From NCBI RefSeq assembly GCF_000648615.1, contig NZ_JFZC01000047.1:1-64000 (forward strand): a stretch of 64,000 bases of DNA. The letters are read 5' to 3'. Positions 16,639-25,404 of the stretch are shown here, piece after piece (position 1 is the first letter of the stretch; every line of letters starts with the position of its first letter). The notes below the pieces were generated by a model, which made no database searches, was not told the DNA's origin, and saw nothing but the letters and a program-made list of their open reading frames with translations. Made by a program: the position numbers and the translations under genes. This DNA comes from Sporolactobacillus terrae DSM 11697. GTDB lineage: Bacteria > Bacillota > Bacilli > Bacillales > Sporolactobacillaceae.

Positions 16639-17874
16639 ATGAAAATTTTGCTAGCCACTTATTGGTCCATTCCCCATGTGGGCGGGGTTTGGCAATATAT
16701 GACCCAGCTGAAAAAAAAGCTGGAGTCATATGGTCATGAAGTTGATCTGCTTGGCTACGATCAATCCAACCTTAACGTCACCGTGATCAATAAAGGATTG
16801 GTTCTGTCAAGAGAACAGGTTACTCCATTAATCGATGCCCATTTTACGCAAGAAAATTATCCTGCAATGTATGCTAATTTCTTAGTGAAATGGACAGAAA
16901 TGCAGCGTTATGTCTATGAATTAAGCGCCGCTTATTTCGGTGTTAAAGATTATGACATCATCCACACTCAGGATGTACTCTCCACCGTTGCAATGAGCCG
17001 AATCAAGGATCCAAATACACCCTTAATTGCCACTCTGCACGGATCCGTTGCTCACGAGATCAGACGTCAGTTGAAAACCGTTCACAAGTCGGAAACGGCT
17101 TATCTCGCCAGAACATACTACGATGAGTTGGAACACGACGGAGCGGTATCAGCAGACACAACCATCGTCTGCAATCAGTGGTTGCAAACAATGCTGACCG
17201 ATGAATTCCATGTTCCGAAAGATCAGCTTAAGGTGCTGCATTACGGATTTGATACCGAGAGCTTTATTCAGAAATTACATCAAAAGGCAACCCTTGAGGC
17301 ACCGAAGGGCAAAAAAGTAATTATTTACACCGGAAGGCTCGTTGAACTTAAAGGCGTCAATTATCTCATCGACGCATTAGCCAAACTGAAACAAATTAGA
17401 AACGACTGGGTAGGCTGGATCGTCGGTACTGGTGAAAAAGAATCGGAACTCAAAAGCCAAGTGCTGTCGCTTGGTCTCGGTGATTCCGTGCGGTTTCTAG
17501 GAAAAAGAGAGGATGTGCCAAGTCTGCTCACTCAAGCAGATATACTTGTTCTGCCGACATTGATTGAAAACCAGCCCTTATCAGTGATCGAAGCACAAAT
17601 AGCGGGCAAAGCGGTGATTGCAAGCAATGTTGGCGGAATCTCGGAAATGATTCAGCAGGGTGTGACAGGCATGTTGACACCGCCTGAAAATGCTGATGCA
17701 CTATTCAATATGATCAATCAGCTGCTCTCTGATAATCATTTGAGAAAAAAACTCGGAATTAATGCTCGAAAATGGGGTTTGACACATTGGTCAATCGATC
17801 GCGGCACTCAGGATCTTCTGAACGTCTATCTTCAGGCCATATACACCAAAAGAAAGGGTGAGAAGCTTGTATAA
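16639..17874 (+). CDS. GT4 family glycosyltransferase
   Basis: A 411-residue retaining glycosyltransferase of the GT4/GT-B fold that transfers a sugar from a nucleotide donor. The N-terminus MKILLATYWSIPHVGGVWQYMTQLKKKLESYGHEV and the donor-site region IIYTGRLVELKGVNYLIDALAKL ... VRFLGKREDVPSLLTQADILVLPTLIENQPLSVIEAQIAGKAVIASNVGGISEMIQQGVTGML (with the E-x7-E type motif) are seen. The frame is open from 16438, but AGGAGAG sits 10 bases before the ATG at 16639, which matches the pseudogene's N-terminus. First of three genes with overlapping or tight spacing. Confidence 0.88.
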   Translation: MKILLATYWSIPHVGGVWQYMTQLKKKLESYGHEVDLLGYDQSNLNVTVINKGLVLSREQVTPLIDAHFTQENYPAMYANFLVKWTEMQRYVYELSAAYFGVKDYDIIHTQDVLSTVAMSRIKDPNTPLIATLHGSVAHEIRRQLKTVHKSETAYLARTYYDELEHDGAVSADTTIVCNQWLQTMLTDEFHVPKDQLKVLHYGFDTESFIQKLHQKATLEAPKGKKVIIYTGRLVELKGVNYLIDALAKLKQIRNDWVGWIVGTGEKESELKSQVLSLGLGDSVRFLGKREDVPSLLTQADILVLPTLIENQPLSVIEAQIAGKAVIASNVGGISEMIQQGVTGMLTPPENADALFNMINQLLSDNHLRKKLGINARKWGLTHWSIDRGTQDLLNVYLQAIYTKRKGEKLV

Positions 17875-18529
17875 GCTGATTGAATTCTTCAAATATATTT
17901 TTCTCGTCTGCTATTGGAAAGTTACCGATCTTTTGAAAAAAGCATGGGGGAAGAAACCAAGCAACACGCCTGACTTTATGAGTGAGCAACGTACTGATCC
18001 TACGCTTTTAAACATCAAAGACACGCATTCACTCTTTACTTCTCCGCCTCAGGAGGACGCAACAGTCTTCATGTCGGAACCTATTTTCGAGAAGATTATT
18101 CATTCGCTGCCAACCAGTTATACCTTTCCGGATCTCAGCACATTGAGCAATATCGATGCGCGCTACAACGCGACGACAGACGTTAAACATGATGTAAAAC
18201 GTAAGGGTGGCCGGACGGTTTCCAAAATAAACGCGGAGCTTCCAAACGACAACACAATCCTTCCATATGCCGCTGCCATGAAAACCAATCCATCGAAGCA
18301 TTTGAATCAACGGATTCATCTTACCAAAGCAGTCACACCAACCATTGCCCCTAAGCCTGAGAAGCGTTCAGCCTTGAGCCCGTACGAAAACAGAAAGGCA
18401 GCAGTACCGAAAACCGAGCCTGCGCTCAGCATTACACCGCTTCAGTCAAGTAAGAAGATTATCGAGCCTGTTGATCAGAACCCGAAGTCCTCAAAAAACG
18501 GTCACTATAAATTTGTCTTTATAAAGTAA
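17858..18529 (+). CDS. Uncharacterised basic protein of the glycan cluster
   Basis: A 223-residue protein I do not recognise. The N-terminal 30 residues (SLYKLIEFFKYIFLVCYWKVTDLLKKAWGKK) form a hydrophobic or amphipathic helix; the rest is low in hydrophobicity, rich in K, P, S and T, and probably disordered. It overlaps the glycosyltransferase end by 17 bases and lies 23 bases before the epimerase, so it is co-transcribed with them. A GTG at 17858 or a TTG at 17867 could be the start. A membrane-attached scaffold or spore-surface glycosylation target is possible but speculative. Confidence 0.6.
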   Translation: MRSLYKLIEFFKYIFLVCYWKVTDLLKKAWGKKPSNTPDFMSEQRTDPTLLNIKDTHSLFTSPPQEDATVFMSEPIFEKIIHSLPTSYTFPDLSTLSNIDARYNATTDVKHDVKRKGGRTVSKINAELPNDNTILPYAAAMKTNPSKHLNQRIHLTKAVTPTIAPKPEKRSALSPYENRKAAVPKTEPALSITPLQSSKKIIEPVDQNPKSSKNGHYKFVFIK

Positions 18530-18552
18530 TGACCGACTAGGGAGGCAGCACA

Positions 18553-19488
18553 ATGAAAGCAATTGTTTCAGGAGGTGCAGGATTTATCGGTGCTCATCTC
18601 GTGGATGCGTTGATTAACCGCGGTGATGAGGTTCACATTATTGATAATCTGCACTCAGGCCACCTTGAAGCCCTCCATCCGCGTGCCACGGTGCATGTAA
18701 TGGACGGTTCGAGTCCGGAGATTAAGGATCTGATTGTTCGGATCAAACCTGATGTCGTCTTCCATTTAGCAGATCATCCAGAAACAGCAGCAGCCTCCTC
18801 CGCACCGTCACTGAATTCCGGTTCCGCCATTACAATTGACGGTACGATCCATTTGTTGGAGGGCTGCCGCCTTGCCCGAGTCAATAAGGTCATTTTCGCG
18901 TCAACCGCTGCTGTATATGGTGACCCTCGGACTGATCTGATCGCAGAGAAGGATCCCCCGAGACCAACAACCAAGTATGGATGGGCAAAATTAGCAGAAG
19001 AGTCTTACATCCGTCTTTTTAATCGTATCGAACAGCTTCCTTACACCATTCTCAGATATGCCAGTGTATTTGGTCCAAGACAGCACACACAAAAAACAGA
19101 CGGCGTGATTTCCTCCTTTATAAATCAGATAAAGAAAGGGGAACCGTTAACCGTATTTGGAGATGGAACGCAAAGCCGTGACTTTATTTATGTAAAGGAT
19201 ATCGTTCGCGCAAATTTGGCTGCAGTCAATCATGGTGACGGGGAGGTTATTCATATCAGTACCTCACTGACAACGACCATCAACCAGCTCATTGAAATGC
19301 TTGAGCAAATCCATGGATCACGATTAAACATCATTTATACAGATCCAAACCCGGCAGACGTCCGCCACATTGCACTGGATAATACCAAAGCAAAGCAGCT
19401 GCTCCATTTCTCGCCAATCTACTCGTTAATGGATGGCTTGAGAAAAACGTACGCAGCAGAAGTCCTAAATAAAGATCGGTTTGGCTAA
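18553..19488 (+). CDS. NAD-dependent nucleotide-sugar epimerase/dehydratase
   Basis: A 311-residue extended short-chain dehydrogenase of the UDP-glucose 4-epimerase group: MKAIVSGGAGFIGAHLVDAL (GxxGxxG), FASTAAVYGDP (catalytic Ser/Thr), TTKYGWAKLAEE (YxxxK), RYASVFGPRQ, and GDGTQSRDFIYVKDIVRA. The substrate is probably a UDP- or dTDP-sugar for the surface glycan. The segment ADHPETAAASSAPSLN replaces the common AAHxxVxxS segment, so substrate use may differ from GalE. AGGGAGG before the ATG. Last gene of the 16639-19488 unit. Confidence 0.82.
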   Translation: MKAIVSGGAGFIGAHLVDALINRGDEVHIIDNLHSGHLEALHPRATVHVMDGSSPEIKDLIVRIKPDVVFHLADHPETAAASSAPSLNSGSAITIDGTIHLLEGCRLARVNKVIFASTAAVYGDPRTDLIAEKDPPRPTTKYGWAKLAEESYIRLFNRIEQLPYTILRYASVFGPRQHTQKTDGVISSFINQIKKGEPLTVFGDGTQSRDFIYVKDIVRANLAAVNHGDGEVIHISTSLTTTINQLIEMLEQIHGSRLNIIYTDPNPADVRHIALDNTKAKQLLHFSPIYSLMDGLRKTYAAEVLNKDRFG

Positions 19489-19877
19489 ATCTTCAGATCT
19501 CGCAACACATCTTTCGGTGCTGAATCGTCGCTTCGGTTACTCGCTTACCGCGGGCGCACCGCGAGCTCCTCAGACAGGCAGGAATCTGCGGGATCTCGCT
19601 GGCACGCATCAACAACGCGCGATCCCGCTGGCGCCAGAGCGCCTCCGCTTTGATTCTCGGTCAAGACACAGCTCTATTGGCTTGAAGACGGGACAAAATC
19701 ATAAACTTTATCCTGTTAGAAAACTTGGCTTTGCCAAGCCTCTGGCGAAGGCAAAGTCGCCGCCCGCGACGGCCATGGACGGCCTAGTGTTCGGTGAGCC
19801 GCAGGACGCGGCGTTCTACCGAACCACTTACACTCGTTTCCTTAAATCTTTGATTTTCTATCCTTTCTTACCAGTGT
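19489..19877. repeat. Dispersed repeat, longest copy C
   Basis: About 370 bases without a gene. The 5' half shares the GGTGCTGAATC...TCAGACAGGCAGG core with copies at 118 and 9413. The 3' half (19715-19877: AAACTTGGCTTTGCCAAGCC..., then ACACTCGTTTCCTT, then TTTCTTACCAGTG) appears inverted at 48968-49060. Relative to that copy it carries an extra GC-rich block of about 70 bases (19757-19824, GCCGCCCGCGACGG to CTACCGAACC). Confidence 0.7.
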
Positions 19878-19919
19878 AAAAAATGAATCTGCCGGAAATA
19901 CGCGGCAGATCCATTTTTT
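19878..19919. terminator. Bidirectional terminator
   Basis: Arms AAAAAATG..ATCTGCCG and CGGCAGAT..CATTTTTT. It ends the minus-strand lipoprotein gene and could also stop readthrough from the epimerase. Confidence 0.85.
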
Positions 19920-19940
19920 ATTCGTCCGTCCTTGGACAGA

Positions 19941-20720
19941 TTAATCCTTAACTTCCTTATACTTATTACTTAAAACATCTAACTGCATAACTTTCCCTGA
20001 ATTTTTATAGTATCGAAAAAAACCGATGGACGGTGCCGTATCAGAATCTGCGGCGCTGTCGTTTTTGTGGTTCTCTCTCAATTCCATTGAGTAGTACGCA
20101 CCGTCATCGCGCGTATCGATATACACCTTATTCGGTGAATAACCGGCCGCTTGAATGACCGCCAGCTCCGCCTCTTTCTGTTGTGCTTGAACCTCCGTTG
20201 TGCTGCTTGACGAACGGCTTGCCTTACTTCCTGAACTGCTTGGAGCAGCTGATGGCGGCGCTGTTTCATCCGAATAATTCACTGCACTTGACGAGGACTC
20301 CTCAGAGAATGCTTCGGATGATGACATACTTGAAGAAGCGGCTGACGCTGTCGTCACACTTCCTTCACGCATCGTTACCACTTGTTTTTTCAGAGCGATG
20401 GCATCTTTTTTAAGCACTGCAGAACCTTTTTCTTGGTTAATGACTAAGTTCAACAATTTTTTAGTTTGCGCCGGCTGATTGATCGAACGCTTTGCATGAA
20501 TAAAGTTGTTGGTCTGTGCTAAAAGAAGCGTTGCCTGATGATCTTTTTCTTTGTGCGTTAAAGCTTTCTTAAAAGCACTTGCCGCAGCATCATAATCCTT
20601 AGAAACCAAGGCAGCCTGTCCTTTTTCCATCTCTTGGTCATAAGCCTTGTCCTCTTGATTTGCGCATCCACCTAGGACAAGAACTACGATTATGAATAAT
20701 GCTAGTAGTGTCTTCTTCAT
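19941..20720 (-). CDS. Lipoprotein with TPR-like region and Ser-rich linker
   Basis: A 259-residue exported lipoprotein of unknown function. Signal peptide MKKTLLALFIIVVLVLGGC with the lipid cysteine near residue 19; a helical repeat region (about 25-115, KGQAALVSKDYDAAASAFKKALTHKEKDHQATLLLAQ is TPR-like); a Ser-rich low-complexity linker (about 120-175, multiple SSS blocks); and a C-terminal domain AAGYSPNKVYIDTRDDGAYYSMELREN ... IGFFRYYKNSGKVMQLDVLSNKYKEV. GGGAGG precedes the ATG. Monocistronic, divergent from the dehydrogenase at 20888. The linker suggests a tethered cell-envelope protein. Confidence 0.75.
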   Translation of the reverse strand: MKKTLLALFIIVVLVLGGCANQEDKAYDQEMEKGQAALVSKDYDAAASAFKKALTHKEKDHQATLLLAQTNNFIHAKRSINQPAQTKKLLNLVINQEKGSAVLKKDAIALKKQVVTMREGSVTTASAASSSMSSSEAFSEESSSSAVNYSDETAPPSAAPSSSGSKASRSSSSTTEVQAQQKEAELAVIQAAGYSPNKVYIDTRDDGAYYSMELRENHKNDSAADSDTAPSIGFFRYYKNSGKVMQLDVLSNKYKEVKD

Positions 20721-20887
20721 GGGTTGCCTCCCGTTTCACATGATGTTGTGCTCTTTTAATCTTAACATCTTTTTTTATTTTTTGATCCATTTTCCCAAAG
20801 GATTGACGCAATTGATGCGCTTTAGGCACTGATTCCCGCTTCGATGCGTACACTGTTACGATCTTTGAACGAAAGGGACTGAAGACC

Positions 20888-21793
20888 ATGCAACGTGATG
20901 AATCACCCTATTACGGCTCAATGACTCAGTGTCACGAGGTACCGATCACCTTCCCGGCACAGCACCAAGATCAGCAGCCAGGTCTGGAGTATTTGATGAA
21001 TCCCAAACCAATCTATGATAACCCAAGCTATATCGGTACAGGAAAATTAAAAGACAGGGTTGCCATCGTCACTGGCGGCGACAGTGGCATCGGTCGGGCT
21101 GTTGCCGTTGCCTTCGCCAAGGAAGGTGCGGATCTGGTCATTGTCTCCATGAAGTCGGAAGAAGAAGATGCTCAGACTACGAAAACAGCCATTGAAAAGC
21201 TGGGCCGAAGCGCGCTGCTTCTGCCGATTGACTTGAGGCAGCGCGGCGCCGCAGATCAGATTGTGTCCCGCGCCTTGCAAAGCTATCGAAAAATAAACAT
21301 TCTGATCAACAATGCCGGCGTTCAATTCCCACAACCATCACTGGAAGCAATCAGCGACAAACAGCTGGAAACTACTTTTGATGTGAATATCAAAGCGATG
21401 TTCCGGCTCTCACGGGCAGTGATCCCCCATTTGCAGCGCGGCGACAGTATTGTGAACACAACATCCATCCAAGCGTATCTTGCCAGCAGAAATCTGATTG
21501 ATTACGCTTCGACAAAGGGGGCCATTGTCAGCTTTACACGAGCATTGGCACATAGTCTTGCAGGTCAAGGGATTCGTGTCAATGCGATTGCTCCCGGTCC
21601 AATCTGGACACCGCTCCAACCGGCCTCGTGGTCTGCCGATACGGTTCAGACGCTTGGCGCTGATACGCCAATGAAACGTGCTGGACAGCCTTATGAGCTC
21701 GCTCCTGCCTATGTCCTCCTCGCCTCTGACGATGGTTCCTATATCACCGGACAGGTCATTCATATCAATGGCGGACAAACGATGGCGTCTTAG
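20888..21793 (+). CDS. Short-chain dehydrogenase, YhxC/YhdF type
   Basis: A 301-residue classical short-chain dehydrogenase with the approximately 40-residue N-terminal extension (TFPAQHQDQQPGLEYLMNPKP) typical of the general-stress group of Bacillus (YhdF, YhxC). Motifs: VAIVTGGDSGIGRAVAVAFAKEGAD (TGxxxGIG), NNAG in ILINNAGVQFPQ, STSIQAYLAS, catalytic YASTKGA, and the C-terminal ITGQVIHINGGQ. Reduces or oxidises a sugar alcohol or aldehyde-like substrate; the actual one is unknown. AAAGGGA upstream of the ATG. Single gene. Confidence 0.88.
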   Translation: MQRDESPYYGSMTQCHEVPITFPAQHQDQQPGLEYLMNPKPIYDNPSYIGTGKLKDRVAIVTGGDSGIGRAVAVAFAKEGADLVIVSMKSEEEDAQTTKTAIEKLGRSALLLPIDLRQRGAADQIVSRALQSYRKINILINNAGVQFPQPSLEAISDKQLETTFDVNIKAMFRLSRAVIPHLQRGDSIVNTTSIQAYLASRNLIDYASTKGAIVSFTRALAHSLAGQGIRVNAIAPGPIWTPLQPASWSADTVQTLGADTPMKRAGQPYELAPAYVLLASDDGSYITGQVIHINGGQTMAS

Positions 21794-21835
21794 ATGCCGC
21801 TTTGGCTCGACAAGCTTCAGCGACTCGCCATCAAA

Positions 21836-21878
21836 AAGCGTCTCAAAGTCGAACACGGACTTTTGAGACGCTCATTTT
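21836..21878 (+). terminator. Terminator of the short-chain dehydrogenase
   Basis: Hairpin AGCGTCTCAA..AGTC with GACT..TTGAGACGCT, then CATTTTAT. Confidence 0.75.
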
Positions 21879-21905
21879 ATACGTTTTTTACTTTTATACT
21901 AGCCT

Positions 21906-22013
21906 TTAGCCGCATACCTCTTGAGCAGCGGAGAAAACAATGCCCAGCTTTTCCCAGCGGGCTTCTTCCGCAGAGGACGGTCCCGTTTCACGATCATAAC
22001 GTACTTCGTTCAT
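21906..22013 (-). CDS. Possible small protein downstream of the aminotransferase
   Basis: A 35-residue frame beginning MNEVRYDRETGPSSAEEARW and ending in QEVCG. AAGG lies 9 bases before its ATG, and it starts 28 bases after the aminotransferase stop on the same strand, so it could be translated from that mRNA. The mixed polar composition looks protein-like. It is too short to be sure and I do not recognise a family. Confidence 0.35.
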   Translation of the reverse strand: MNEVRYDRETGPSSAEEARWEKLGIVFSAAQEVCG

Positions 22014-22040
22014 TCAGGCAACCTTAAGTGAAGCTGTTTC

Positions 22041-23228
22041 TCATTGTTTATAGTCTTCCGCCAGCTTTTCGAAAGCTGCAAGCGAGCGTTCAACTTTTTC
22101 TGTTGGAATACAGTAGGCCATGCGGAAGTAGCCTGGGCATCCGAAGCTGTCTGCCGGAACAAGGATCAGATCATACTTTAACGCGCGTTTAGAGAAGGCG
22201 ACGGCGTCCTCTTCCAATGCCTTCGGAAAAATATAGAACGTCCCGCCCGGTTTGACGCAAGAAAAGCCGAGCTTGGTCAAGCCGTCATACAAGATGTCTT
22301 TATTTTTTTCGTAGACCGACAAATCTGATGTTTGATCAATGACTTCAGCAACGGCAAGCTGAATGATCGACGGCGGGCAGTTATGACCGATGCCACGCGA
22401 TATTTGTCCGCACATGTTCACGATCAGTTCGGCGTCAGGGCAATTCGGATTCACCGCAACGTAGCCAATCCGTTCGCCGGGAAGCGACAGCGACTTGCTG
22501 AATGAATAGCAGGTTAGCGTGTTCGCGTAGTACGTTGCGACATAAGGCGCATCGACATGGTTGAAAACAATTTCACGGTACGGTTCATCCGAAATCAAAT
22601 AAATGTCATGACCGAATTCTTCTTGTTTCTGAGTCAGAATCGATGCGAGCTTTTTAATGGTTTCCGTAGAGTAGACCGCACCGGATGGGTTATTCGGCGT
22701 GTTGATCAGTACTGCGGAAACTTTTGGCGACAGCATTTCCTCGAATGCATCAAAGTTAATCTGAAACGTTTCCGTATTCGGCGGAACAACCTTCAGTTCA
22801 GCATCGAGACCGTGCACATAAGGGGTATACTCCGGGAAGAACGGTGCGAAGGTTAACACTTCATCGCCCGCAGCCACAACTGAGCGCAGTGCATGTGCCA
22901 AGGCACCTGCTGCACCGGAAGTCATAAAGATATGTTCTTTCTTATAATTTAAACCAAATCGTCTGGAAAGCGACGCAGCCACTTTTTCACGAACCGAGGT
23001 GATGCCAAGGCTTGGGCTGTATCCGTGTACCGCCATTGGATTATCGCTTGAGGCCAGCTTGACCAGCTGATCCGTAAATTCCTGAGGTACGGGCACAGAC
23101 GGATTGCCCAGACTGTAATCGAAGATATTCTCTGCGCATATCTGTTTTGCCCGTTCTGTTGCATATTCCGAAAGCTCGCGAATAACTGATTTCTGACCGA
23201 GCATTTGTTTATATTTTTCCGCAATCAT
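22041..23228 (-). CDS. Pyridoxal-phosphate aminotransferase (class I/II)
   Basis: A 395-residue fold-type I aminotransferase, related to aspartate/aromatic transaminases. Seen: YSLGNPSVPVPQEF, TSGAAGALAHAL (cofactor phosphate site), NTPNNPSGAVYS (carboxylate-binding region), LISDEPYREIVF (Asp to pyridine N), SFSKSLSLPGERIGY (Schiff-base Lys), and FRMAYCIP (substrate-carboxylate Arg). The amino acid it serves is not clear from sequence. GAGGGAG precedes the ATG, and a perfect TATAAT lies at 23298-23303 on the minus strand. Single gene, perhaps with the small frame downstream. Confidence 0.85.
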   Translation of the reverse strand: MIAEKYKQMLGQKSVIRELSEYATERAKQICAENIFDYSLGNPSVPVPQEFTDQLVKLASSDNPMAVHGYSPSLGITSVREKVAASLSRRFGLNYKKEHIFMTSGAAGALAHALRSVVAAGDEVLTFAPFFPEYTPYVHGLDAELKVVPPNTETFQINFDAFEEMLSPKVSAVLINTPNNPSGAVYSTETIKKLASILTQKQEEFGHDIYLISDEPYREIVFNHVDAPYVATYYANTLTCYSFSKSLSLPGERIGYVAVNPNCPDAELIVNMCGQISRGIGHNCPPSIIQLAVAEVIDQTSDLSVYEKNKDILYDGLTKLGFSCVKPGGTFYIFPKALEEDAVAFSKRALKYDLILVPADSFGCPGYFRMAYCIPTEKVERSLAAFEKLAEDYKQ

Positions 23229-23436
23229 GGTATACTCCCTCTCTCTTTGGCTACCCGTCTCTGACGATCAAGCCTGTCTTTTCTCACATGCACTGCTATT
23301 ATACCCGATCTTGTCCACTGATTGCTATGCGCTCGTATGATTTCTTGTGTCCATTCACCGATTGAGCAACCGGCAATGGGGGTGTTTTGTCTTTTTTTAT
23401 TTCCCTTATGTTAATCTAAAAGATGGGGTGAAAAAG

Positions 23437-25023
23437 ATGAAGTTTTGGACAAATGGGACTTTTTATACAATGAGAAAACCTGGAGAAACCATCCATTGCG
23501 TGCTCACAGAACATGGAAAAATTGTCGCAACCGGTCACGAAGCTGAAGCGCAGGTTCGGGGAAGAGCTGTTGACGTCATGGACCTTAAAGGCAGGACGAT
23601 TTTTCCCGGTTTTATCGACAGCCATCTGCATTTGATCTGGTATGGACAAGCCTTGGATCGACTCAATCTTTCAAAGGCTACAACCAAAAAAGCATGTCTC
23701 GAAGCTATTGCCGCGCGTGCCGAAATATTGAAGGATGGCGACTGGCTGTTTGTCGAAGGCTATGACGACAATCGTTTAACCGACAGCAACCGACTTTTGA
23801 CGTGCCGCGATCTCGATGCGATCAGCCGCACGCATCCGATCCTGGTCCGGCGCATCGATTACCACACCGTCAGCATCAATACGCCGTTCATTCACGCAAT
23901 TGGACTCAAACGCAATCAAGTCTTTGACGGAGGCGGAATGATTGACTTAGATGATGATGGTTTCCCGACCGGGGTTTTGCGCGATGAGGCATCGACACTC
24001 GCCATAGAGCGATTCCCAAAAGAGTCTCAGGCAGAACTGGCGCGGCTAATCCGGATCGCCGTCAACGATTTATGGAAAAAAGGGATTGTTGGTGCACACT
24101 CAGAGGACCTTCATTACTTCAATGGGCTTGTTGGGACCGTCCGAGCGTATCGGCAGACACTAAACGAACCCTTCCCGTTTCGCGCGCATCTGCTCGTTCA
24201 TCACCGTGAACTGGATGCTTACTTACGCGCGCCCCGCACCGTTACCTCGCCCGACGAATTTGTGACACTCGGCGCAGTGAAGATTTTCTATGATGGTACG
24301 GTTGGCTCACATACCGCCTTCATGACCCAACCGTATGCCGGGGAGCCGAATAATTACGGGCTGCAGTTTCATCGCGCGGAAGCCTTTGAGCAGATCGTGC
24401 AGCAAGCACGACTCGCGCAGCTTCCGGTGGCAGTTCATATCATTGGCGATCGCGCTTTTGCCGACGTGGTTCACGTACTCAAGAAATTCCCGCCGCAGCC
24501 GGGTCAGCTTGATCGCATGATTCATACGCCGTGGCTGCGCAGCGATATGCTTGATGCGGCAAAAGGCATGCCGCTGATTTTTGACATTCAGCCGCAATTC
24601 ATGAGCAGCGACATGCCTTGGGCACTGGATGTCCTTGGTTCGGACTTTCCGCCGCTTGCCTTCGCCTGGAAATCGATCAAGGAAAACGGCTTCCCGATAG
24701 CCGGTGGGAGTGATGCCCCAATCGAAGTCCCTAACCCGTTTCTGGCCATCCATGCTGCCGTTACACGGACTTGCAATTCAGATGTGAACGGCAAGCGTTA
24801 TTTTCCTGAAGAAGCGCTGAGTATTTTTGATGCGCTGTCGCTTTATACTTCAGGCAGTGCGGCAGCGGCTGGTCAGAGCGGTTCATGCGGGACGATTGCA
24901 CCCGGCAAGTTTGCCGATTTCACGGTACTCGATCAAGATCCCTTTACCGTTGATCCTGCAGATCTGCGTGCGCTGACCATTCGAAAAACCATCGTTAACG
25001 AGCAGATTGTCTATGAGCGGTGA
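23437..25023 (+). CDS. Amidohydrolase, YtcJ-like
   Basis: A 528-residue metal-dependent hydrolase of the amidohydrolase-3/YtcJ family. The metal-binding HxH is in FPGFIDSHLHLIWYG (about residue 67); later ligands lie in VAVHIIGDRAF and IAGGSDAPIEVPNPFLAIHAAVTR; the C-terminal beta-sandwich is GTIAPGKFADFTVLDQDPF. Family members hydrolyse exocyclic amide or formamide bonds; the substrate here is unknown. GGGGTG lies 6 bases before the ATG at 23437, which also gives the normal N-terminus MKFWTNGTFYTM; the frame is open from 23347. Single gene. Confidence 0.85.
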   Translation: MKFWTNGTFYTMRKPGETIHCVLTEHGKIVATGHEAEAQVRGRAVDVMDLKGRTIFPGFIDSHLHLIWYGQALDRLNLSKATTKKACLEAIAARAEILKDGDWLFVEGYDDNRLTDSNRLLTCRDLDAISRTHPILVRRIDYHTVSINTPFIHAIGLKRNQVFDGGGMIDLDDDGFPTGVLRDEASTLAIERFPKESQAELARLIRIAVNDLWKKGIVGAHSEDLHYFNGLVGTVRAYRQTLNEPFPFRAHLLVHHRELDAYLRAPRTVTSPDEFVTLGAVKIFYDGTVGSHTAFMTQPYAGEPNNYGLQFHRAEAFEQIVQQARLAQLPVAVHIIGDRAFADVVHVLKKFPPQPGQLDRMIHTPWLRSDMLDAAKGMPLIFDIQPQFMSSDMPWALDVLGSDFPPLAFAWKSIKENGFPIAGGSDAPIEVPNPFLAIHAAVTRTCNSDVNGKRYFPEEALSIFDALSLYTSGSAAAAGQSGSCGTIAPGKFADFTVLDQDPFTVDPADLRALTIRKTIVNEQIVYER

Positions 25024-25256
25024 GATGACAACTCGTTTTTAACTTTGGGCCACTCCTTTAACTTTTCTAACGCGATGGAGTCGGACGCATTGACGGATAT
25101 GAAGCAGGGACGTTTCCTGCTTCCGAAAAGTATATACACAATTGGCCAAGATTGATTGCGCGGATGCGCGTCATACGGTTGCTTAGCTAGGGACGCACGT
25201 CCCGACATCGCACCAAGAATCAGCACACGTGCACCTTCTTCAATGACTTTCGGCAT
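25011..25256 (-). pseudogene. Internally deleted DNA glycosylase (deoxyinosine/uracil type)
   Basis: An 81-residue frame. The first half, MPKVIEEGARVLILGAMSGRASLAKQPYDAHPRNQSWPIV, is the N-terminus of the hypoxanthine/G:T-mismatch-type uracil-DNA glycosylase superfamily (pattern ILGSMPG..S...Q.Y..HPRN.FW). After a short unrelated stretch the end, VNASDSIALEKLKEWPKVKNEL, resembles the family's C-terminus. The full-length enzyme is about 160-180 residues, so the middle half, with the catalytic core, seems to be missing while the frame stays open. It overlaps the end of the amidohydrolase gene by 13 bases. Confidence 0.6.
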
Positions 25257-25317
25257 CGATCGGTTGCTTCACCGCTGTATAGCCTCCTTGTTACGCTTTT
25301 CTTTCTTCGTTTGTTCT

Positions 25318-25357
25318 GATAAAACAGCCATACGCGAACGGTGCGGATGGCTGTTTC
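25318..25357 (-). terminator. Terminator of the yhbD-bactofilin transcript
   Basis: Minus strand: AAACAGCCAT/ATGGCTGTTT with inner CGC/GCG, ending TTTTATC, 48 bases beyond the last bactofilin stop. Confidence 0.75.
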
Positions 25358-25404
25358 CGATTGGACTTCTTTTGCTTCTCTCCGGGTTTCGCACGCATCT
25401 TCCA

